Positions 1-11,719 of a stretch of DNA of 64,000 nucleotides are shown here, one piece after another. Position 1 is the first letter of the stretch. The number at the start of each line of letters is the position of its first letter. Source of the DNA: Vitrella brassicaformis (taxonomy: Eukaryota > Sar > Vitrellaceae); contig CDMY01000366.1 in assembly GCA_001179505.1 (NCBI GenBank), positions 118,937 through 182,936 on the forward strand, in the 5' to 3' direction. A model generated the notes under the pieces. The model saw only the letters and a list, made by a program, of their open reading frames with translations, had not been told where the DNA came from and did no database searches. A program made the position numbers and the translations under genes.

Positions 1-1
1 G

Positions 2-393
2 TGTGTGCGCCGACCGCAGCACCGTCGGCCGCGGCATTACTCCGATGACACCGACGTGGTGGAGCTTGAGCGGGACTTCACCTCCGCATACACACTCGAC
101 AGCCATCCTGTAGCACACACATGCACAACCACAGACGATACGGAGCGAACGAAACACATATGGTGGAACAAACTCATTTGTGTGCGTGTGTGTGTCTTGT
201 TGGCTGTCAGGTTGGCCCATCCGGCGTCAAGCTGCCGTGGTTCATGCCTGTGTTCCTCTCCCAGTGGTTGGCAGATCATGGCGGCTACGCGTACGGCCCT
301 GTGGCGACTTTGGATGAGTCAGATGGGAGTGAGAGTGACGACGGTCAAGGGGATGGCGGAGGGGCTGACGGGAGGACGTATGGCGCCTTGTGA
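2..393 (+). CDS. 3' end of an unrecognised gene (partial)
   Basis: Two exons, 2-109 and 211-393, joined by a GT-AG intron (110-210) in phase 0. The gene starts before the window. The first exon encodes an Arg/His-rich then acidic stretch. The last encodes a segment with VKLPWFMPVFLSQWLADHGG and ends in an acidic, Gly-rich tail before TGA at 391-393. The intron holds a TG tract before its acceptor, as in many genes here. No domain is recognisable in about 95 residues. The next gene lies tail-to-tail on the other strand. Confidence 0.55.
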
Positions 394-1895
394 CGGCATA
401 TATAGCTAGATGTGGTGGGCTGGGTGTGTAGGTAGGGTAGTGGTCGGTGTGGTTCGATGCTCTGCTCGCTGCTGCGCTGTGATATGAGATGAAATCAGCA
501 GGGAGGGAGGGAGGGGAGGTTTTATGTGTAGGTGTGTGCAGCCGAATGAATCATCTATCCATCCTCTTTCTTTCTCTACTACAGACAGCCTGGTGTACAT
601 ACAGACAAACACACCGTCCCGTCCCGCTGGTGAGTACATGTAGCCGTCAATGCATTACAAGTGTCTTACATTTGTGGTGTGTCATGTGCTGCATGGTTGG
701 AATGAGCGTGTGACTCCGCAGGGCCGACCGACCGCTCCACTCATTCGTTTCTCTCTCTCTCTGAATGCATCCACCACGCACACACGCAGCACACAGGCAG
801 GCCGAACAAAGAAAGCTGACTGACATGGGGGGAGGGGGGCAAAGCGCCGCGTGCCATATCGGACGCCCACACGCATGGTGCCCTCCTCTTACAGCCCATC
901 CCTGTCACACCGCACACACACACATGTATGCTGCCACAATCCCCACCCGACGGACGGAGGACCATCAGCTCTAGCCTAATAAACCACATGAAGTCACATA
1001 CACACATACATACATCCCTCCCTCCCTCCCTCACTTGCCTTGGCCTCTCTTGACACACTCTACACAACACACAGCCATCGAGATAGATAAATACCCCTCC
1101 CTACATACCTACCGAATCGTCGGAGAAAGGGACCGACGGACCCCTGAATGAATGGATGGATGGATGTGTGTGGATGTGTGTGTGTGTATGTTTGTGTGTG
1201 TGGGTGTAACCATCCATCATCTGTGCCTCTACGGTAGGTACGTGTTTAAGTCAAGTAGGTAGGCGAAGCGAAGAAGGAAGACAGGAAGTCGGTTGCTCTC
1301 TCTCTCTTGCATGGCACGCATCCATTGACAGACATCCATCGAATCGATTCATCTCATTCTCATCTACGCCACAAGGCAAGGCAAGGTCACTCACTAGCTG
1401 GCACACACTGCAGTGCCCTCACACCATATTGACACACCACACCACCACGCCATGCAAGCCACGCCACGCAAGCATACACACACAGAGGCAGGGCAGGGTA
1501 GCTGACGAGTCGAATCAACCAATGAATGTGCTGTGCGAGTGAGTGGGGAGGAGGGGAAAAAATGGCCAACCCTTTTCTCGGCGGTCGATCGACAGCAGGC
1601 ATGGCATAGCATGGATGCGATGCAACTCACCTCGCCTCCACACAGGCATACACACACAGATAAAAACACCATTAGTGACCGACTACCTGGCTGGCTGACT
1701 ACCTGGGGCGGGGTGGCTGGACGCACGCAAAATAGCTAGCTGCCAGCCACCGCATATAAGATACGAGTGCAACATTCATTCGTTGTTAATAAAGAGATCA
1801 CGAAAGGCACACAAAATACAGACAGACTGACAGACAGACAGACAGCTAGGGAAGGAAGCATAGGAAGACTACCGTCACACCACACCACATGAACC
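394..1895. other. Gene-free spacer rich in microsatellites
   Basis: No exon with coding character and paired splice signals was found. The stretch contains GGGA/CCCT runs, a TG tract near 1160-1200, (ATGG)n and CA-rich segments. It lies between two converging genes and should hold both 3' UTRs. Confidence 0.6.
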
Positions 1896-1950
1896 CATTG
1901 CAGCGCCATCCCTGCTGACGAAAAGCGTCCGCAGGGATGGCGCTGCATTG
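1896..1950. repeat. 55-nt inverted repeat in the 3' flank of the membrane-protein gene
   Basis: A perfect 17-nt arm at 1899-1915 pairs with 1931-1947. The loop itself can pair GACG (1917-1920) with CGTC (1926-1929), and the outer CA/TG at 1896-1897 and 1949-1950 also pair. The result is a nearly continuous hairpin in the presumed 3' UTR (minus strand) of the gene ending at 2001. Confidence 0.85.
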
Positions 1951-2000
1951 CACTGCACCCAGCCAGGCACCGACAGGCCTGCCTGCCGATTGAGGATCGG

Positions 2001-5000
2001 CTAAGCGATGCACGCCCCCCGCAGCAGAGTGCCGCCATGATTGCCTTGCGGACACAAGTTCGACATGAAGTTGAAGAGGAAAAATAAACTCAGCCACCCC
2101 ACACAGACGCTCCAAAAGAACAGGTAGCATGTAAATCGACCCTCCCAAGCCGTAATCAGCCCCCCAGCCGTGTCGCGATGCTCCATGATGGGCGCCAGCC
2201 GGAAATTCTCGCCCGCCCTGGCGGTCGCCAGGCCCTTGTGCCCCTCAAACAGCAGGAAGGCACTCGACCCCGCCGCAGACCGCCGGTCGCTCGATGACGC
2301 TGCGGGGGCAGGGTGCGTACCAAGAGATGACGCACTAGGCCGCCTGCCCTCACGGCTGCTCATGCTCAGGGTGAGTGAGTCGGCGGGCGTTGGCCGACTC
2401 CCGCCCGTGGACTGGCTTGTGAAGGGGGTGTCTGCTGGCGGGAATGGAGGCGGGGAGGGTGAGATGGGCGGCAGGGAAGAAGCGATGTCGCCGGGATGGT
2501 GAGTGGGGGAGCCTGGGTGTGCGGTCAGGATGGGCGGGGGGAGGGGTGGGGGTGAGGGGGGCTCGTCAGCCACGTCGTCAGGGGGCACCGGCGGCTGGCT
2601 ATCGATGAAGAGCGACAGCTGACGCCTTGGCTTCTTCTTGGCCGGCTGTTGGGTGGCGCTGCTGCTGCCCAGGTCGCCTCTGAGAGTCTCAGGGGGGATG
2701 TCGGACGGACTGAGCGACTCCCACGCCTCGCTCTCCTCCTGGCTCATCTCCAGCGCCACATCAGCCTCTCCCTCTCCCTCTGCACCAACGCCAGCACCGG
2801 TGTCGGTGTGTGCCGCCTCTTTCTCTCTCTCCTCCTCCATCTCCATCTGCCACGTACTGCGGGGCAGAGCGAGGGGCCGCATCCTGTACCGCCGCTTCTT
2901 CTTGTGGTTGTTGTGTGCTCCGTTGCCCTCGCTGAATGAAGTGATCCATGAGGCCGGAATGCTGACCTCAGACTCGCCCCGCTCGGATGCGGCGTCTTGG
3001 GGGAGAGGAGGAGAGCCGGGCGGCGACAGGGATGGCAGGGGCTGCTGCTGCTGCTGCTGCTGCTGGGCTGCTGGGGGGGAGGGCTGCATCCCACACACAA
3101 GCCGATCTGGAAGGAAGATGAAGATGAAGTCGCCGAGGAGCTCACCTGCACGTGCAAACATGTCCATCCATTCTTGCACTGCACTGCACTGTACTGCACG
3201 TGCACGTGGGTTGGGTGGAGGTGGTCTTACCGACAATTTGGATGGCTCCCTGGATCCACACCATCGGCAGTGACCACTCATGTAAGGGGCCCTGAGCGTT
3301 GATGGAGTACAGCCATATGACGAGCGGCGCAAGCAAAGTGGCGTAGGTCTCGGAGAGGAAATGCACCACCGGCACCGTGTCATAGAAGGCTCTCGACTCC
3401 TCGGCGAACAAGAGCTGCAGCAGAGCGATGGGTGGCCGCCTCGAGTCCTCCTTGTGGCCATCCCCCTCGCCCAGCTCGTCCTCTGCTTGCTGATCGGCCC
3501 CTCCTTGGTCCTGCTGCCGTTTCTTCTTTCGCTCTCCTTTCTCCTTTTGCAGTGCCGTCAACTGCTCTGCTAGGCTGCCTTGCTGCGGTGCTCTCGCAGA
3601 CGCGTCACGCTGTGGCTGCTGGCCCGGCGTGGAGGTGGAGGGGGATGGCAGGGGTGCGGAGCGCCTCTTGTGGCACTTGTGGCAGCATGGCGGCATACGT
3701 GTGATGATGGCCGAGTAGACCCGGACCGCAGCCACGTCCGTCTCCTGGTCATCGATATGGATGGAGAGTGGACAACACAGCATCGCATCAGTCATGAATG
3801 CTCCTGTGTACCGCCCGCCATCACGCCCATATGGTACGGTACCCATGCAAATTTGTGACAACGGATCTCGAAGACCAAGGCAAGCACTTCTGCCGCAAGA
3901 CCCGTCCACACGTTCGTCAAGACGCCCTGCAGAAACCGACCTACCACACTGACACAGACACGGACAGAATGGACACACTGAGAGCCGGTGGGTGCGGGTG
4001 GGTGCAGTGAACGCGTCGATGCGATGCGATGCGTACCGTACCTGAAGTAGCAGACGAGTGGGAGGTAGATGACATGCCGCCACAGCGGCTGGATGGTCGT
4101 CAACCGGAGGGCGAAGACGCGGCCGAAAAAGAAACACACCTCCGATATGAGCACCAGGCAGAGGCGCAGGATCAGCTTGCCGAGGTCGCTGAGGGTGAGG
4201 GCCTGGCCCGTGATGATGTTCTGCGATACGTAGATGAAGAGAGGCATCAGCAGCATGCCACCGAAGGCCCCCCATCTGCACGCATCGCATCGCATCGCAT
4301 CGCATCGCATTGGTAGGGCAGGCCAGACCTCTGCTGTGTATCCTATCCTATCCATCCGGCTGGCTGTCGTGTTCTTCTCATGCTAACAGCTGTCTTGTCT
4401 TACTTACCTTGCGTCTGGTGGGCTCCAGCAGGGCGATATGCACCCAATGTAAGGAAGAAACCTGAGCGAACAACACCAAGCCAAGGAGACTGTTTGTATC
4501 ATGCAGTCAGTATGCCTGTGTGAGTGAGGGAGTGCCTGTGTAGTGTACGCACGCACGCGAGATACAGCGGCAGGCGCGCCACAGCGAAGCTGACATCATA
4601 CGGCACAGTGAACCACCTCAAAAGGTACTCAAGCACCACCACCAGGAAACAACCCAATGTCAGCGCCACGCCCCACTGGTGTATCCTCCGCCGCCCCGGC
4701 AGCTTCGGGTGAATGACATGGTTGAGAGCCATCACCCAGGGGATAATAAGGCTGGACCGCACCGCATCGATAAGCATCCCAGCCAGGAAGAGCGACCAGG
4801 GGTACCAGTCACGAATGAGCGTCCCATCGGTGAGGGCGGGGTCGTACTTGGACCAGTAGGTGAGGGAGAGGCCGGTGCTGTGGAGCTCCCGCAACTCGGC
4901 GCCGAAGAAGATGGATACGGGCACCTGGATGAACATCTGCATGACGACGGCGAGCAGGGCGTACAGCTGGATGTGGAACACGCACAGCAGCACCCGACGG

Positions 5001-5086
5001 CGGCTCTTGCTGCCGTTCTTGACAGAGCCCTCGCCGGTGGCGCGCTGCTCACGGACCGAGCCCTGCCGCTGCACTGGGAGGTCCAT
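2001..5086 (-). CDS. Multi-pass membrane protein, family not recognised
   Basis: Six exons on the minus strand: 4557-5086, 4408-4461, 4042-4275, 3843-3948, 3231-3744, 2001-3145. They sum to 861 codons (860 aa) with every phase matching. The start at 5086 is the first ATG after an in-frame TGA. Residues about 30-380 hold at least seven strongly hydrophobic segments, including exon 3 with MLLMPLFIYVSQNIITG. A charged Lys/Gln-rich loop follows, then two more hydrophobic segments and a C-terminal half that is Pro/Ser/Glu-rich with a poly-Gln run (about 3035-3065). A short hydrophobic stretch sits near the C-terminus. It is probably a transporter or channel-like protein of an endomembrane or the plasma membrane, but no signature allows a function. 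An extra intron within the last 150 nt cannot be excluded. Confidence 0.7.
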
Positions 5087-5401
5087 GCGATGGGTGGTAG
5101 TGCGTCACGGTGGCATGGCCCGCTCATGAAGACCAGCGATCACGCCGCCATCGCTCTGAAAACACAAAGCAGGCAGACAATGCATTGAAGCGGCCGTGCC
5201 CATCACCATCTTACCGGCCGAGGAGGAGCCCCTGCTGAGTCGTTGCTTGCGCCAGTCAGATCTGCTCATTGCATTTCTTCGCTGTTGAGCCCAGATGGCC
5301 TACGCAGCAGCCACGTATACCACGGCAGCGAATCTCGTCCCTGGCACCGATGCAAGCTCAGTTGCGATCTCGCCACTGAAACGGAGAAGGAAGGAGCGGA
5401 G
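5087..5401. promoter_or_regulatory. Divergent intergenic promoter region
   Basis: A 315-bp interval lies between the start of the minus-strand membrane-protein gene and the plus-strand DUF72 gene. It must carry both 5' UTRs and promoters. No TATA box or other defined element could be assigned. Confidence 0.4.
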
Positions 5402-7594
5402 ATGAGCAGCGCACAAACAAAGGTGTCGTTCGGCTTCACATCATGGCAGCAGGTGCGATCATCCACCTGTAAAAACAATCACAAGACAATCACTCTATCG
5501 ACTCTCCGCTTCCTGCCTCCTGTCCTTTGTGCCTGCCTTTAATTCTGTGCATGCAATGCAGGGTGCCCTGGTGGCGAGCAAGAAGTTCTACCCGCCGAAT
5601 GCCAAGACGGGCGTCGACCAGCTGACCTTCTATGCGAATCAATACCCCTGTGTGGAAGTGGACTCATCGCACTATGCCATGCCCACAGGTCAGGCAGGCC
5701 GCACACAAGAGCTTAGCTGGATGAATGCCATCCATTCCGATGCGTGCATTCATTCACTCATGAATGACTGGCTGCAGAGCGCCGCACCAAGGAGTGGGCG
5801 GCCGCTGTCCCCAAGGGCTTTCTATTCCACGTAAAAGTATTCGGCCTTTTTGCTAAGATGAAAGTGCCCGTCGGCGCCATACCCAGAGAGGTCTGTTGAG
5901 CGAGCCACTGGCCAGACAGACGTGACATCACTATTTCTCACTGTGTGTCAGTGCCGTGAGGGTCTGCCGGTGGCCGAAACGTCGGCCGCTGAGTCGAGCA
6001 AGGGCGAGGCGCAGCTCAGCTATGAAGATCTCGATGACGACACGCGCGACAAGCTGTGGAGCCGATACGTCGAGGGAATGCGGCCGCTGGCCGACGCCAA
6101 GAAACTCGGATGCGTACTGTTCCAGTTCCAGCTGAATTTTGCGCCGACTGACGGCAATCGTGCTTACCTGGAGGAGTGTGTTGACCGACTGTCTGCCCTC
6201 AAGACCACCCTTGTGTGCGAGTGAGTGAGCAACACGATGACAGACAGACAGAGGAAAGGCGACAGAGAGAGAATTGTCCGTTACTTACTGTTGTGCCCAT
6301 CAATCAGGTTTCGGCATAAGGCGTGGAGCGAACAGCAGGTGAGGAACAGACAAGGAAGGACGCAGACAGACATGCACAGACATTCCGAGTCACGATCGAT
6401 CGTGTGTGTCGGGTGGGGGCAGAATTTGTCCTTCCTCTTGAAGAATGGCATCGGCCTGGTGCTCACAGACGATGACTCGACATCCACGCAAAACGTAACT
6501 ACCGTACGTCAATATGCTATGTACTGAGAGAATCAATCAATGTGTACATGATAATATGATTCCTGTCTGCCTGCCTGTACCTGTACCTGCCTGTGTCGAT
6601 GGTGGGTGGGTGCTGCGGTGTCCGGCTCCATTAATGCCTGCAGGTGAACTTTCGGGATGTGCTATCGACCACCAAGGACAGCTCCATCATTTACTTCAGG
6701 TGGGCTGCGCATCCCATCCATCTATACAAAAGCGACCACATCCGATCGGGCACTCTGTTCTGTCTGTTTTTCTGTCTGTCGATGCAGGTTGCACCGCCGG
6801 TATGGCGACTACCGTCTGCTGGACGACAGGGAGATCGGTGTGTGGCGCGACCTGCTCAAGGAGGCTTGCCAAAAGCCGACACGAAAAGTAGGTGATCGAT
6901 CGGATCGATCCATCAATCATATATGCATACATACATACCGGCCTTTGGTTGGATGCTCCACGCCACACCTGTGCCTGCTATGCGATGCCTGAAATGTATG
7001 CGATTTTATATATTAGGTTTTCGTCCTTGTCGGCACGTAAGCAACACGATGCACCGCACCTTGCTGTCTGTTGTTGTCATACTCACTCTCTGCCATCCCT
7101 CCTGCAGTGACGCTGAGGACCACACTCTCCTCAACACGCGGCGGCTGGAGCAGGCCATCGCGCCCGACGGACTAGCGGACGACTGGCGGGAGCAGCGCAA
7201 GCAGGCCAACCCCCTCCTGCGGATGCTCAGGAATGCCGCCGCAGCCAAGGCAGCCAAACAAGAACAGACATCTGACGGACCTACTGCCGAGAGTGCTGCC
7301 GCCTCTGCTGGTGCTGGTGCTGCTGATGCTGGTGCTGGCGGATCACCAGGCGTCAAGCGAGAGCTTGAGGAGACCGACGAGGGGAGAGAGGGGGAGGCAG
7401 AGGGGGCTGGTGGTGATAGTGAGAAGAATGAGACAGCAGAGAGGCCAAAGAAGCAGGCCAAGACAGCGAGTGTTAGCGGTGGGAAAGGTAGGAAGGGCGG
7501 GAAGGAAAAGGGAAAGGGCAAGGATGCCAAAGGCAAAGGTCAGCCAGACATCCGGGGCTTCTTTCTCAAGGGTGTCAACAAAGAAACACAGTGA
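5402..7594 (+). CDS. DUF72 (YecE-like) TIM-barrel protein with C-terminal PIP-box-like motif
   Basis: Ten exons: 5402-5452, 5562-5688, 5778-5890, 5952-6220, 6308-6338, 6423-6494 (or 6503), 6644-6699, 6788-6887, 7017-7036, 7108-7594. They give 441 or 444 aa with all phases matching. The start (MSSAQTKVSFGFTSWQQ) places the first barrel strand at residues 8-14, as in DUF72. Family landmarks in order: FYPP near residue 26, YANQYPCVEVDSSHYA, KGFLFHVKVFGLFAK, LGCVLFQFQLNF, CEFRHKAW, and IIYFRLHRRYGDYR near residue 260. The domain ends near residue 320 with LLNTRRLEQAIA. A Lys/Gly/Glu-rich tail follows and ends in QPDIRGFF (residues about 425-432, nt 7541-7564), the QxxIxxFF form of a PCNA-interacting motif. 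The enzymatic role of DUF72 is not established. The motif and basic tail suggest a nuclear, DNA-associated role, which is inference. Confidence 0.85.
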
Positions 7595-7841
7595 CTGCCC
7601 GACGATCTGCAATCAATGGACCTCTCCCTCAATGCATTCGTAGCCTTCATTCTTGTTTTTTCACCCAAGCAAGTGTGTCTCGTGTCTCTGTCTCTGTCTG
7701 CCCCGCGGCTGTGCGGTCATCCTCGACAAATCTCATGTACAGGAGCCTACACATGAACGATACGCATCCATCACACAGCTTGTTCGCAGCAGACACCAAA
7801 CAAGGCCGCCGATTTCGGCAGGCAGGTAGGCAGGAGATCAA

Positions 7842-8814
7842 TCAACATGGCGGTGCCTCGGGAAAGTACCCCAGCACCCTGTTGTAGACCTGAAGCACGA
7901 AGTTGGCCGCCTCTAAACACACACGAGACAGAAAGAGAAATGCCTCATGTAATCAGTAGCGCTTCTGTGTCCGTCACTTACCAGAAAAGTCGAGTCTTCC
8001 GTCTTTGTTGGCGTCACACTCTTGGAACAGACCAACCCAAGTCTGCACACGCACAGATACACACACACACGGTGACGAACCATACACACAAATCAATGCC
8101 ATTTCTGTCCTGTCCGTTGGCACCGACCGAATGTGGGAGTGGCGGCACGGCGAGGCCGTGGTGCAGGAAGATGCGCCGAATGAAGGCCATCATCTCACCA
8201 GTGGGCCACTGCAGGAACCCGTCGCCGTCCAAATCAACCTCGCGAATGATGTCCCACAAATTCTCTGTGTGCACCTGCATCGATTCTCACAGATGACAGA
8301 CGAGCCTCTCTCCGGTCCCTGCACCCATACCCCATACAGTACATGTGCGCATGCTTACATCCCACTCAGTCGTGTAGCTCTGAATGCCGTCAGTATGTGT
8401 CTCGAACACTTTCCACACCTCAGTCACCACATCAATGGCCTCCAGCTCGCCCCTCCCCCCCACACTCATCGGCCGCACTCCACCACCAGACGCAGGCCCG
8501 GGAATGCCGCCCCCGAACGTGCCAACAGGACGGGCGGAATACCCGGGGGCGGCACTCACGGGGGGAGGAAGAAACGGCGCTGCAGGCGGACGAGCAGGGA
8601 ATACGACGGGCGGTCTCCCAGGTATGGGAGGGAAAGGGGCGACGGGGCCGGTTGGCGGCCTGAAGGAGCCACTCGGCGGCATCAGAGGAGGGCGGACAGT
8701 CACTGAGGGAGGCGGCGGGGCGATGGGGGGACGGATGAATGGAGGACCTGGGGGGGCGCCAAGCGGTGGCCGAACAGGAGGGCCACTCCAATGACCTTGC
8801 GGTGGCAACAGCAT
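7842..8814 (-). CDS. Pro/Gly-rich protein with two C-terminal EF-hands
   Basis: Four exons: 8359-8814, 8128-8274, 7982-8042, 7842-7912; 244 aa, phases all consistent. ATG at 8814 is the first in frame. Residues 1-115 are Pro/Gly/Arg-rich low complexity with repeated RPP. The C-terminal 110 residues are EF-hand-like. Loop 1 is DLDGDGFLQWPT (about 166-177), with Thr instead of Glu at position 12, so calcium binding may be weak. Loop 2 is DANKDGRLDFSE, a canonical 12-residue loop. The layout (Pro/Gly-rich head, EF-hands at the tail) resembles penta-EF-hand proteins such as peflin or ALG-2, but only two clear hands are visible, so that assignment is tentative. Probably a cytosolic calcium sensor. 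It converges on the DUF72 gene and diverges from the TBC gene. Confidence 0.75.
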
Positions 8815-9045
8815 CGTGAAAAAGCGACGATTGCGGCGATTGGATTCACACAGCAAAGCAATTGCGAGCTTAAAGGTGACGTCTTGAATTGGCGGTGACG
8901 AGAGAGAAGAAAATGGTGAGCCGTGCCACCCTCAGGACACACCATAGTCGGCATCTGATGAAACGACGATAAATCTCTCCACTTCTGCATCGGCAACCCG
9001 AACCATTGCGTGTCTGCCTTGAAGTTGTCACGTGCTCTTTCGCCC
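8815..9045. promoter_or_regulatory. Divergent promoter region, EF-hand / TBC genes
   Basis: A 231-bp interval between two divergent start codons. It must contain both 5' UTRs and core promoters. No specific motif was identified. Confidence 0.35.
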
Positions 9046-10805
9046 ATGTGGAGTGATCCTTCGGCAGGGCGCTCGGCGTCCCTCGCTGCCCCTCCCTCAT
9101 CGAGTGCGCAGGCTGCCAGCGGGCCGACGCCGGGCACGTCAGATCCCGGGCCTTCGAGCAGCAGCTCATCTGGGCCTCCCAAGAAGCCGCTGGTCAAGCT
9201 GCAGAGGTTCGGCGCATGCTTTGCCAAGGAAGCCGTCGACCTCAGTGAGTCAGTCGGAAGGAGGAAGGAAGAACACTCGACATGGGATGAGTGGGTATTA
9301 CAGGGTTTTACCATGTGGCCTGCCTGTGTGTCATTTAGATGAGCTGCGTGAGCTGTTGTGGTCTGGTGTGCCCGATGAGGCGGATCCCAGCGTAAGGGCC
9401 AAGGCGTGGCAACTCATGCTGGTGAGTGAGCTTAGGAAGAGGGAGGGAGCCAAGATCTATGACGTTGCAACCGTCGATGCATTTGTTTGCTGTGTGTGCG
9501 CCTACCCTGCTTCACTCAGGGCTATCTTCCTGTTCACGTGGAGAGGCAAGTCACAGGTGAGCGACAAGCAAGTGAAGTGTGTGGATTGATTGATCGGAAG
9601 CACTCTCATTCACTCACTGCAGGTCTCTCCAAGAAGAGGAGGGAATATCGGGAGCTTGTCAAGGTCAGACAGACAGAGCACACGGACGGCTGTGTGTGTG
9701 ACTGATGTAGACAAACACAACCAGCAGTGGGTGGGTGATGGATGTTCTGTGTGCAGGATTACTTTGAGCGCTCGCCCGAGATGAGATCTGACAACGAGAA
9801 CCAAATACTCAGACAGGTCGGCAATTGACCACTTCATTACCACCGCCACCGCCACCAGCAGCAGCAGCAGCGGTTTTCCTTCTCCCTCTCTGTGTGAGTG
9901 TCGGCCAGATCCGTGTGGACATTCCTCGTACGAATCCGGGTTTCAAGTTCTTCGGCGATGCCGTCATGCACGGCATCATGGAGAGGACGCTGTTCATTTG
10001 GGCGCTCAGGAACCCTGCAAGCGGATATGTGCAGGTAGGTGCACTGCACACGGAGGAAGGGGATAGACAGACCATGGCAACAGAACTAAGACATCCATCC
10101 ATTTGTTGCGCCGGCCTGTGTGTGCAGGGCATTAACGATTTGATCACCCCTTTCCTCGTGGTCTTTCTCGCCTCCTACCTCAACAAGAGAGGTACACACA
10201 CATTTCCTTCCCATGGCGCGTGGCGTGTTGTGTGGTGAGCGATCCACGTATCCATCCATGCATATGTATGTGTGTGCAGATGAGGATCTTCACGAGTTGG
10301 AGATCAGTGAGGTGCCGTCCGAGGTGCTCGAGCACATCGAGGCCGACGCATACTGGTGCCTCTCAAAAATGCTCGCAGACATACAAGTCAGTCAGTCTCC
10401 CAGGAAGGAGGGGACAGCTGCCGGAAGGAAGCAGCGCACTCCGACCCTATCGCCACAAATGTTATGCGTGCATGTGTGTGTGTGTGTGTGTGTGGCTCAG
10501 GACCACTACACGTTTGGTCAGCCGGGGATTCAGCGGATGGTGCTGAGGCTCAAGGAGATCGTCAAAAGAATTGACGGTCGGTGGGCCGGCGACGCGACTC
10601 GCGCCACCGATGCGATGCACACACATCTGCATTGCTCTGTGTGTGTGCGGGTCATATATCTGCGCAGAGGCGCTGTACGACCATTTGACCAACAACGGGT
10701 TGGAGTTTCTCCAGTTCTCATTCAGATGGATGAACTGCTTTCTAATGAGGTAGGGAGGGACGACACACAGACTGACCAATGAGGCAAAAGCCAAAGATGC
10801 TCCCG

Positions 10806-10843
<38 letters not shown>

Positions 10844-11423
10844 TGTGTGTTGACTGACAGGGAGTTTCCGATGCGTTGTGTGATACGTCTGTGGGACACG
10901 TACATAGCCGAGCAAGCCAGCGGCTTCTCCAACTTCCATGTCTACGTATGCGCAGGTGGGCAGGCGGCACACACAGAGGAGGCAGGCCGGCCGCTTCACA
11001 GAACAGACGGACGATAGGTCGGTCTTTCCTCCTGTCCGTGTGTATGTATGTGTGATTGGCAGTCTTCTTAGTTTACTGGGCTCCTCAGCTCAAGATGATG
11101 GACTTTCAACAGGTGGGTGCTTACACACTCGATAGATCTCATATGCCTGTCTGTCTATCTGTCTGTCTGGGTGTCTGAGTGTATGTCTGGGTGTGTCGCA
11201 CGTCTTGTGTTGCGTGTGGTGCAGATGATGTTGTTCATGCAGAAGTTCCCGACCGAGCAGTGGCGGCCGCAGCAAATCGAAACACTACTCGCCGAGGCGT
11301 AAGCCAGCGCGCACACACACTGCCCAAAGCCCTCCCATCCACTCCCTCCACTTATGCACTCGTGTGTGTGATAGGTATGTGCTCAAGAGTTTGTTCCACT
11401 CGTCCCCCAAGCACCTCTCGTAA
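9046..11423 (+). CDS. TBC1D22: TBC-domain Rab GTPase-activating protein, TBC1D22 type
   Basis: Fourteen exons: 9046-9244, 9339-9421, 9520-9556, 9623-9663, 9757-9816, 9909-10034, 10128-10191, 10280-10386, 10501-10576, 10668-10749, 10861-10955, 11063-11112, 11225-11298, 11375-11423. They give 380 aa with every phase matching. The TBC domain starts at ELRELLWSGVPDEADPSVRA. The catalytic Arg finger is in IRVDIPR (residues 141-147, Arg147) and the Gln finger in GYVQG (Gln182), so both catalytic residues are present. GYLPVHVERQ, KKRREYRELVKDYFER and IRLWDTYIAE fit TBC1D22A/B. The N-terminal 60 residues are Ser/Pro-rich. It should stimulate GTP hydrolysis by a Rab on Golgi or endosomal membranes. 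Introns at 10387-10500 and 10750-10860 have long TG tracts just before the acceptor. Confidence 0.92.
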
Positions 11424-11719
11424 AGGCCGGCCTCCAGTGAGTCAGTGGCTGGCTCGCTGCGTGGCTGCGTGCGCGGGCGGGCGGGTGGGTGGGCGGGTGT
11501 CGGGTGGGTGGACCTATGTAGCGACATCTCTTCCTGTGTGGACGAATGAATGCGTGGGCTGGATGGATGGATAACAAAATACCGGGTCCCGTAGTTGGTG
11601 CATCGCCACGCAAAAGTGACCGTCCCTGTTCGGCACACACCATGCATGTGCGCACACACACATCCATAAACAGCCGGGATGAGTTCAAGGAGTGTGTAAA
11701 TTCAAATGCAATCGCCGCG

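Noticed and set aside
8384-8794. A Gly/Pro-rich plus-strand frame opposite the EF-hand gene
   Set aside because: Complementary to the Pro-rich head of the minus-strand EF-hand gene, whose four exons fit in phase.
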